In this document: piece after piece, positions 18,480 to 23,874 of the stretch | Layout of the letters: every line of letters starts with the position of its first letter | Position numbering within the stretch: position 1 is the stretch's first letter | Source of the DNA: Bremia lactucae | Lineage: Eukaryota; Oomycota; Peronosporomycetes; Peronosporales; Peronosporaceae | Direction of reading: 5' to 3' | DNA: 23,874 bases | Assembly (NCBI RefSeq): GCF_004359215.1 | Contig: NC_090614.1 | Location: forward strand, 3,896,417-3,920,290 | Notes under the pieces: model-generated | What the model was told of the DNA's origin: nothing | The model's input: the letters and a program-made list of their open reading frames with translations, nothing else | Databases searched by the model: none | Translations under genes and position numbers: made by a program

Positions 18480-19262
18480 ATGGTACATATTGCTGCAGTT
18501 CCGGAGTCGATCACATTGTAAGGCAGTGCTCTCACGGGTTACCCCGTGAATTGATTTCTGATCGATTTTCCCGATTCACGGCGCACTTTTGGCAATCTGC
18601 GTTCGAATCACTTAGACCACAGTTTAAAAACCTGAACTTCTGTGTATCCGGAAACATATGGTCAGACAGACCATGCAAAGCGTATTCTCAAAGAAATACT
18701 TCGCAGATACGTCGCTCTTTTTCGCGTTGGCCAAGAACCCCGCGTTTCACAACGAAATATAGCAAGTTCATGCCGATGGTACAATTTGCCATCAGAAAAA
18801 ATTATGCACGCTTCTACAAAGCATACACCGCTCTTCGTGAGCGACTCACGCCATCCACGTAAACTCACCTGGTTTGGTAGTAATTTTTATTTAAGGGAGG
18901 AGGGACTCGCTTAAGCAAAGATCAATCTAGCTCTTGCCATCACGCATTGACTCAACAGTCAATGCAGAAGATACCAATGTTGATTCAATCAACATTGAAA
19001 AGGACAAACTAAGTATTAACAATAAGGCTCTTCCTGATCTTGTTAACAATCATGCTGCTGTACCCAGCATAAATAAGAATAACTTAGTAAGAGCAAAAAA
19101 TCCCTCAAAAAGAGGAGAATGGCATCTCCGCAGTGCGCACCGGGCGCACTGAAACAAAACCCAGTCAGTAGGGGAATTCCTACTGGCTCGAGAAGCAGTG
19201 GTCCGTTTCGTGCAGGATCCATCGCTGATACGGTGGACCGACAGAAACGGAACATTATGTAA
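18480..19262 (+). pseudogene. integrase fragment of another gypsy element
   Basis: HGLPRELISDRFSRFTAHFW (about 18535-18595; Asp in SDR) is followed by YPETYGQTDHAKRILKEIL in another frame, with the Glu of GQTER lost, then FMPMVQFAI and HTPLFVSDSRHP. About 19180-19262 gives LLAREAVVRFVQD and DTVDRQKRN, the region after the integrase core. It is a second gypsy family member, heavily frameshifted, abutting the start region of antisense ORF copy 1. It therefore truncates the 3' end of the plus element, whose 3' LTR is not visible. Confidence 0.72.
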
Positions 19263-19946
19263 CTGATCTAGTCCTTAGCTGCCAATTTTGCGGCTTCACA
19301 GGCCACGCGCATAGGGTTTCGATACCATGCAGAGTTAAAAAGTTGGAATTGAAATGAAATGAAACCTACAATTGCTTGTTTACAGAGAGAGATACAATAG
19401 TACTCTCTGTCACTCTACATCATTCACTATAGTGACTGTTAGTCAAGGGACCTCCCTTAAGGTAGTGATGCAACGGGTGTCCCATTACATAAATTATATC
19501 CCTGGAAGAGGCATAATAAATAATATTTTCTATGAGAGGAAATAAATGAAGAGGTACACAATTTACATTCTTTTTCTAATTTTGACTTAATAGTTCCAAT
19601 ATCACCAAACCTGGTAACGAACACAACAAGACATTGTTTATGTTGATTGTTGCTTTAAGTTTAAATCATCCCATCAATCGTTACAAGACACAATGAGGCA
19701 GTGCGCAAGGAGGCGCATTAGATAGTTAGTCATTACTATAGTAGAGTTAGTGAATATAAGATCGTCATGAAAGAACTTAATATATTACAAACGTTTACTT
19801 TTCCTTATATTAAAGCCTAAGTATCAACACTTTTGACTAAGACTTCTTACCTACTTAGAACTTTCTTTTGCACGTCGTGAATGTAAAGTAATAAATGCAC
19901 TCCACCTTCATGTTATCAGTGTGGGTTGGCTAGTACTAACGAAAGG
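19263..19946. other. non-coding, LTR-like AT-rich sequence
   Basis: No gene. Contains a perfect 12-bp palindrome tcactatagtga (19424-19435) and an 8-bp stem acagagag/ctctctgt (19382-19410). Its position between an integrase fragment and an inverted gag suggests LTR remnant, but no matching LTR exists in the window. Confidence 0.35.
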
Positions 19947-20528
19947 TACAACATGAACTTGACGAGGCGAAGAAAATCGTAGCGTTGCTCAATCAGCAAG
20001 GCTCTCAACAGCCAGATCTGTTGAGGTTACAACAGGTACAGACCCCTGTACCTGGGATGACGCACACGTATCGTCCCAAACTTTAAAGATTGACATCTCT
20101 TAGTATAGGGGAAACGAAAAGACTCCCTCTTAAGATGGTTCGTCAAGTTGGACGTTGCCATAAAGGCTCGTCACATCGTCGACGAGCAAATGAAAGTCGC
20201 CTTTGCTCAGTCAAACTTGGCAGGACGTGCCACAACTTGGGCATTAGGCCTTGCGTTGCGCGACCCATATGTCTTTGGGTCGCTAGAGGCTTTTAAAGCC
20301 CGGCACAAGCAGACGTTTGAACCGCCTAGGGCTGAGTTCAGACCTCGAACAGAGCTTCTGAAACGCAAACAAGGCAAGCGTGATGTTCACGCTCATACCC
20401 AGCACATACGACTCTTAGCGAATTATATCACAAATAACCCAGTCTATGAACATACGTTGATTACGGCGTTCACGCAAGGTCTTACGGATGGTCCCGTAAA
20501 GACCCACCTGACATGCGGAAGTGGATAA
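19947..20528 (+). pseudogene. gypsy gag core (inverted-repeat copy)
   Basis: Begins at tacaacatgaacttgac. Reads ELDEAKKIVALLNQQG, VQTPVPGMTH, then frames including LLRWFVKLDVAIKARH and AFAQSNLAGRATTWALGL through TAFTQGLTDGPVKTHL, then TCGSG and a stop. In the first stretch an in-frame TAG and a 1-nt shift break the frame. Near-identical to 11737-11155 (minus). The gag head for this orientation is at 21325-21179 on the opposite strand, so head and core are again in opposite orientation. Confidence 0.82.
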
Positions 20529-21178
20529 TCGCGCCAGCGCACAAGATAATTTGTCGCTGCCTCTTCCCATCACGGTGGTTTACGATACGTTCCACAAGAA
20601 AACATTGACCACCGTGGGAATCTAGCAATGGTTGTGGTGGAGAAGAGAAAATTAGGTCCGACCTATGTTTTGAATCTAGAGTCGAAGATCGACAAGCTCT
20701 ACCACTATCTCCATGTGTTGGAAGAGGGTATTGATAGCGATCACGGTAAGCGTCATTCGTTGAAACATAAAGGTGCAGACTCACCGTATCGAACGGTTGG
20801 AAGACTGTTCGAAAAGTGCGTACTCAATGTTGAAGACGAACGAAAGTATTACGCTCTTCGTGACGAGGTGTCGTCAGCTCATCGCGATTTCGAGGAACTT
20901 TGGAACTGATATGAGAATCTCCTTACTGAATATGAAAGTCTAGTTTGTGATCACAAGAATCTTTTGGGGATTTTTGAAAGGGGTGTCAGATCCGTCCGCG
21001 GATGAACCCGCAAATTAATGGTACGGGCGGCGCCGACCAACGTTAAATGTAGGATGTGTTCGCATCCTTTGTGGCAATTTCATGTGTGTACCCATTGCCT
21101 ATACGATGCAGTACACGGAATAGCCCAATGAATTAGGGTAGCAGTTTACTACAATCCATATTAGTGACTACAACCTTA
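20505..21178 (-). other. rearranged segment, inverted copy (chromodomain fragment and LTR-like part)
   Basis: Mirror of 10504-11166. The minus strand encodes SSPPQPLLDSHGGQ, FLVER and NHRDG near 20690-20560, meeting the gag core tail-to-tail at about 20505. On the plus strand a coiled-coil-like frame (20628-20909, MVVVEKRKLGPTYVL) is followed by gaaaggggtg and TGTCAGATCCG (about 20987), a possible polypurine tract and LTR start. That frame is stopped by TGA where the left copy has CGA (Arg). Confidence 0.55.
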
Positions 21179-21325
21179 GTCCAAACTGGACAGTATGGCC
21201 AAGTTGGCATCATTCCCTACGGTCGAACTCATTCGTTCGACCAAACTCCTTTCTATGTCACTTGGAAAGGAGTACCTATCATGCGAAACGTGATGCGTAT
21301 TACCATTATCATCCAACATGTCCAT
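21179..21325 (-). pseudogene. gag head fragment (inverted-repeat copy)
   Basis: ATG at 21325 (minus): MDMLDDNGNTHHVS...DIERSLVERM, ending at the junction near 21179. Here about 35 nt of head present at 10468-10503 are missing. It follows its primer-binding site and LTR in the same orientation. Confidence 0.75.
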
Positions 21326-21356
21326 GTTAGATAATGGAACTGTGGTCCTTGGACGG

Positions 21357-21373
21357 ACTACAAAGTGCTGCCA
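21357..21373 (-). other. putative primer-binding site
   Basis: Minus strand TGGCAGCACTTTGTAGT, one change from the other two copies, two bases inside the LTR end. Confidence 0.45.
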
Positions 21374-21375
21374 GG

Positions 21376-21844
21376 TGTAACGGGGCACTACTGACTAATA
21401 CTGCTTCAGTACAAGTCCACTACGTACTGCCTCGTGCGTGAGGTGCCTCACGTCACTTCACGTACCCTGCGAGAGGTGCCTCATGTCACTTCACATACAG
21501 AAGTACGTGCAGAGGAAGACTCTCTTTAGAACGCTTTCTTTTAAGAGGGTTAATTAAAAACTGTTTTAATATAATTTAGTTCTTCTGTTTTAATTACTTA
21601 ATACTCACTTAATTATAAACTAATACGAGACATGCAATGAAGTCTAATCTATCTTTTTCTTTGCGCGCGTCCAGCGCTGTCTGGACCGCGGAGAAAGTAG
21701 ATATAATGGTCTATATCTACCAATGGATAAGCTTTTTGAAAACCACGTAAGGTAATATTCTCCAAAATATTTTATATCTTTTAGATAATATATTAAGTAG
21801 CAACCTTTCAGTTTTAATTGTATGTAACGATGCACCTCGTTACA
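21376..21844 (-). repeat. gypsy LTR, 469 bp, uninterrupted
   Basis: TGTAACGGGGC at 21376 and CACCTCGTTACA ending at 21844. It is the intact counterpart of the LTR split by the LINE and contains the single empty target site. It includes a tandem repeat (21430-21465 and 21466-21498) and the gtccagcgct/ggaccgcgga block. The outer end forms a hairpin TGTAACG(8 nt)CGTTACA at 21823-21844, also present in the leftmost LTR at 990-1011. Confidence 0.83.
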
Positions 21845-21847
21845 TAC

Positions 21848-21950
21848 TTGCTCCGCGGTCCAGTCAGCACTGGACGCACGCAAAGAGAGAGACAGATTAT
21901 ATACTAATACGAAACATGTAATAAAGTCTTATTAAGTTAGTAGTAAATAA
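21848..21950. repeat. partial LTR fragment, partly inverted
   Basis: ctccgcggtccag...gcactggac...cgcaaagagagagacagatta is an inverted copy of LTR positions around 21650-21695. It is followed at about 21900 by atactaatacgaaacatgtaat, which matches LTR positions around 21620 in direct orientation. A broken LTR piece, or LTR rearranged on itself. Confidence 0.5.
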
Positions 21951-22368
21951 ATGAAAACAGAAGATGTAGGCGGGCACGTCGTAATGCGGCCACGCTCTGC
22001 TTAGACACACACCCTAGCACAGCGAGGAAGCGGTTTGACCTGCTTCTCTTGCGTGCAGTGAGGTAGTTGTGGTGGGCGCGTAGGCGTCCTCACCCAACAC
22101 ACTAAGTACTCTGGTTAAGTGTCGTCACAGGAGCGGTAATCCGTCTCCTCGTTCGCACTTACCAAGTAGGAAGTAGTTTTCAGACTGATTTATATTTAAT
22201 CGAATTAAATATAAATACCCTTATTTACCAAATAAAATGTCATCTCTATAGATAACACTTAATATGTATTGCGAACGTGTCTTTCTAAATACCTCGCGTA
22301 ACGGATGACGCTAGCCGTTATCACGGATGACGTTGGGCGTCATCCCTCCTAATGTGAATGCACCCATG

Positions 22369-22426
22369 TGCATCACATACACAAGGGTTGGTCATAAATG
22401 TGAACCACCCTTGTGTATGTGATGCA
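22369..22426. other. 19-bp perfect inverted repeat with 20-nt loop
   Basis: Arms 22369-22387 and 22408-22426 (tgcatcacatacacaaggg and its complement) are perfectly complementary. The loop can add four more pairs (tggt/acca) after one bulged base. Confidence 0.8.
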
Positions 22427-22449
22427 TGTTGGTCATAAATGTGAACCAC
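22387..22449. repeat. 22-bp direct repeat, two copies
   Basis: 22387-22408 and 22428-22449 are identical (core ggtcataaatgtgaaccac). The first copy is the loop of the 19-bp hairpin. Confidence 0.8.
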
Positions 22450-22691
22450 ACTCGAGTGCTGGGTCTAATTACTATTATTTAGTGATTGACCATCTTCTTA
22501 AGTACACCAAGTAAACTTAACGGGGACTGTGTAACATTAGGGCAACTTTAGCCCGTTACACCATCCCCCATTTAAGAACGAATTTTCATTTTTAAATTCG
22601 TCAAAGAGGAGAGAGGAACTGCATGCAGCTTTACGCGCCGCTTGTTCACTAAATCACTCTAGCGCACGTGTTTCCATACACGGCGCCAAAG

Positions 22692-23631
22692 ATGCCACCT
22701 AAAAGGGGCCACGTTTGTGTGCCAAGACGCCTAAACAACCTCGCACTAAGCGCACACGCCGCATTAATTTGCCGGCCGGGTCTAATGCTTCAGTCGAAAC
22801 GCCGACAATCACTGCTGCTGTCGCGTTTACAGGGCTAAAGGATCCATCCCATTTTAACAGTGAGGATGTTGATCCGTCGCTCATTGTCGACTACAATGAG
22901 TCGACACCGTTGCCATGACCTCATAGTAGTGATGCGGACAACGAGCTCATGAGGAAGGATGATGGCGCATTATTGCCCATCCAAACTTCTCTCATGGCTC
23001 CCAACATGGAGACAGCAGCATTTACAAATGCTGTCTCGTCGTCTGCGCTGGAAAGCGTAGCAACAGGTAATGAGAGCGCTGCCCATAAAGGCGCAGCCAC
23101 TTCTCCGATGGGTATAACCACAACGCCTTATGCTCAGACCATAATCCATAATGGTTCTGACATAGACGACTCGGAGCCTAACGCTCCGCCGACGACACGC
23201 GAACGTGCTCAGTCGGTGTCACAAGCCAGTCGTTTGGAACGTGGCTATGTGACGGATGGCATTCCAAAGATGCCCCCTCCATCTAAATGTCCTCGTTTAA
23301 AGGACCAAGAGCGTTGCTCCTAAAGCGCGCTCTTGTAGACGCACATAATTATTGTCGCGTCTTTAAATCATGGAGGGCTCAGGGATAATCGCTTGGGCGT
23401 ATTTTCCCGATCCCGGTCGTGTTGCGTTTAAATGAAACGCCCGACCAATACGAGGCGGAATTCCTGCGCCGCATTCATCCACATTTTGATGTGATGAAAC
23501 AGCGGTTGCAGCGAATTAATTTCACCCGTTTGCGTGTGAAAGAAATCATAGGTGGCACTGTACCCCCTGTTTCTTCTCACTACGCTGCTTCTGCTAGTCC
23601 ATTTGACCTCAGCTGGTGCTCCTTTTCATAG
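22692..23631 (+). pseudogene. antisense-type ORF, copy 2 (frameshifted)
   Basis: Starts MPPKRGHV at 22692. A shift leads to AKTPKQPRTKRTRR (basic), then FTGLKDPSHF, SLIVDYNESTPLP and an in-frame TGA before PHSSDADNEL, followed by a Ser/Thr/Ala-rich stretch and RLERGYVTDGIPK. After another shift ALVDAHNYCRVFKSWRAQG, VVLRLNETPDQYEAEFLRR, HPHFDVMKQRLQRINF and VKEIIGGTVPPVSS. Unknown family; the last part looks like a folded helical domain. The N-terminal third is low-complexity and basic. It ends at 23631, overlapping the opposite-strand chromodomain by 52 nt. Copy 1 is at 18390-17550 (minus). Because both copies share the layout, it is probably a component of the element family rather than a chance neighbour. 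Confidence 0.62.
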
Positions 23632-23820
23632 GCAGCAACCAAGCCAGGCACATCCATACGTAGGGTATCGATCGGTTCCCAAGAGTCAAAACTCATCGGG
23701 TAACCTCTCCATTGGACGAGGATCTGATACCCTTGCCTCACGGAGCGGTGGGCAAGCAACCTTCCAACAAGGAAGCGTTGATTCCCACCCGCATCCATCA
23801 GTGCAGGTGGCGCCCGATAG
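23580..23820 (-). CDS. gypsy pol C-terminal chromodomain (partial, runs off window)
   Basis: Minus-strand frame: ALMDAGGNQRFLVGRLLAHR, GYQILVQWRGYP, FDSWEPIDTLRMDVPGLVAA, ending with a stop at 23580-23582. No frameshift in this stretch, so it is the best-preserved chromodomain here. The aromatic W-x-x-W spacing (QWRGY...SWEP) is intact. The rest of pol would lie to the right of the window. Same family as 17331-17540. It overlaps the convergent ORF by 52 nt. Confidence 0.82.
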
Positions 23821-23874
23821 GAGTGGCGATCTCGCCCACCTACTCGCGGCTGCCTTACCTTCGTCCGTTCAGTC

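Larger units (their letters stand above)
21951..22691. other. non-coding region upstream of antisense ORF copy 2
   Basis: No gene in 740 bp. Dense in structure: hairpin ggatgacg(ttggg)cgtcatcc (22325-22345), a 19-bp perfect stem (22369-22426), two copies of a 22-bp repeat, and gtgtaac/gttacac (22529-22561). It may be the promoter/leader of the ORF at 22692 or an LTR of another family. Confidence 0.4.

Noticed and set aside
22369..22449. CRISPR array or bacterial terminator
   Set aside because: Only two repeat units, no spacers of regular length, and the context is eukaryotic retroelement DNA.

Overview
This window looks like nuclear DNA of an oomycete, probably Peronosporales (Phytophthora or downy mildew type). 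The reasons are two secreted family-6 glycoside hydrolases of oomycete type, one with a short GT-AG intron, set in a dense graveyard of chromodomain Ty3/gypsy retrotransposons whose gag and pol motifs match those common in Phytophthora-like genomes, plus a LINE-like element. No prokaryotic gene organisation, tRNA, rRNA or CRISPR array was seen.

Layout. 1-1011: the 5' end (LTR, primer-binding site, gag N-terminus) of a gypsy element that reads leftwards out of the window. 1012-4850: the host-gene island, two convergent GH6 paralogues (1860-3140 plus, 426 aa; 4805-3567 minus, 384 aa once an 84-nt intron is removed). Both have signal peptides and the four conserved acidic residues, and probably act on beta-1,4-glucan outside the cell. 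4851-6811: gene-poor DNA with several short hairpins and no recognisable gene.

6812-19262: nested retroelements. A plus-strand gypsy element begins with an LTR (about 6812-6984 plus 10032-10271) that is split by a 5'-truncated LINE (6985-10012) flanked by a 19-bp target-site duplication. After the LTR come a primer-binding site and gag head, a rearranged insert carrying an inverted gag core and a foreign chromodomain fragment, the gag C-terminus with zinc knuckle, protease, RT, RNase H, integrase and chromodomain (to 17540). Frames are broken and several catalytic motifs are mutated, so it is dead. The chromodomain runs tail-to-tail into an antisense ORF (18390 to about 17550), followed by an integrase fragment of another gypsy element (18480-19262).

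19263-23874: about 0.7 kb without a gene, then a near-identical inverted copy of the LTR/gag-head/inverted-gag-core unit (19947-21844, minus), then a second, diverged copy of the antisense-ORF/chromodomain arrangement (22692-23820).

The strongest leads are: (i) a convergent ORF facing the pol chromodomain, kept in two diverged copies, which suggests an ambisense gypsy family with an extra antisense gene; (ii) a long inverted repeat whose two arms share an unusual internal inversion; (iii) the LINE insertion, for which the window itself supplies both the duplicated target and an empty site; (iv) intron presence/absence between the GH6 paralogues.
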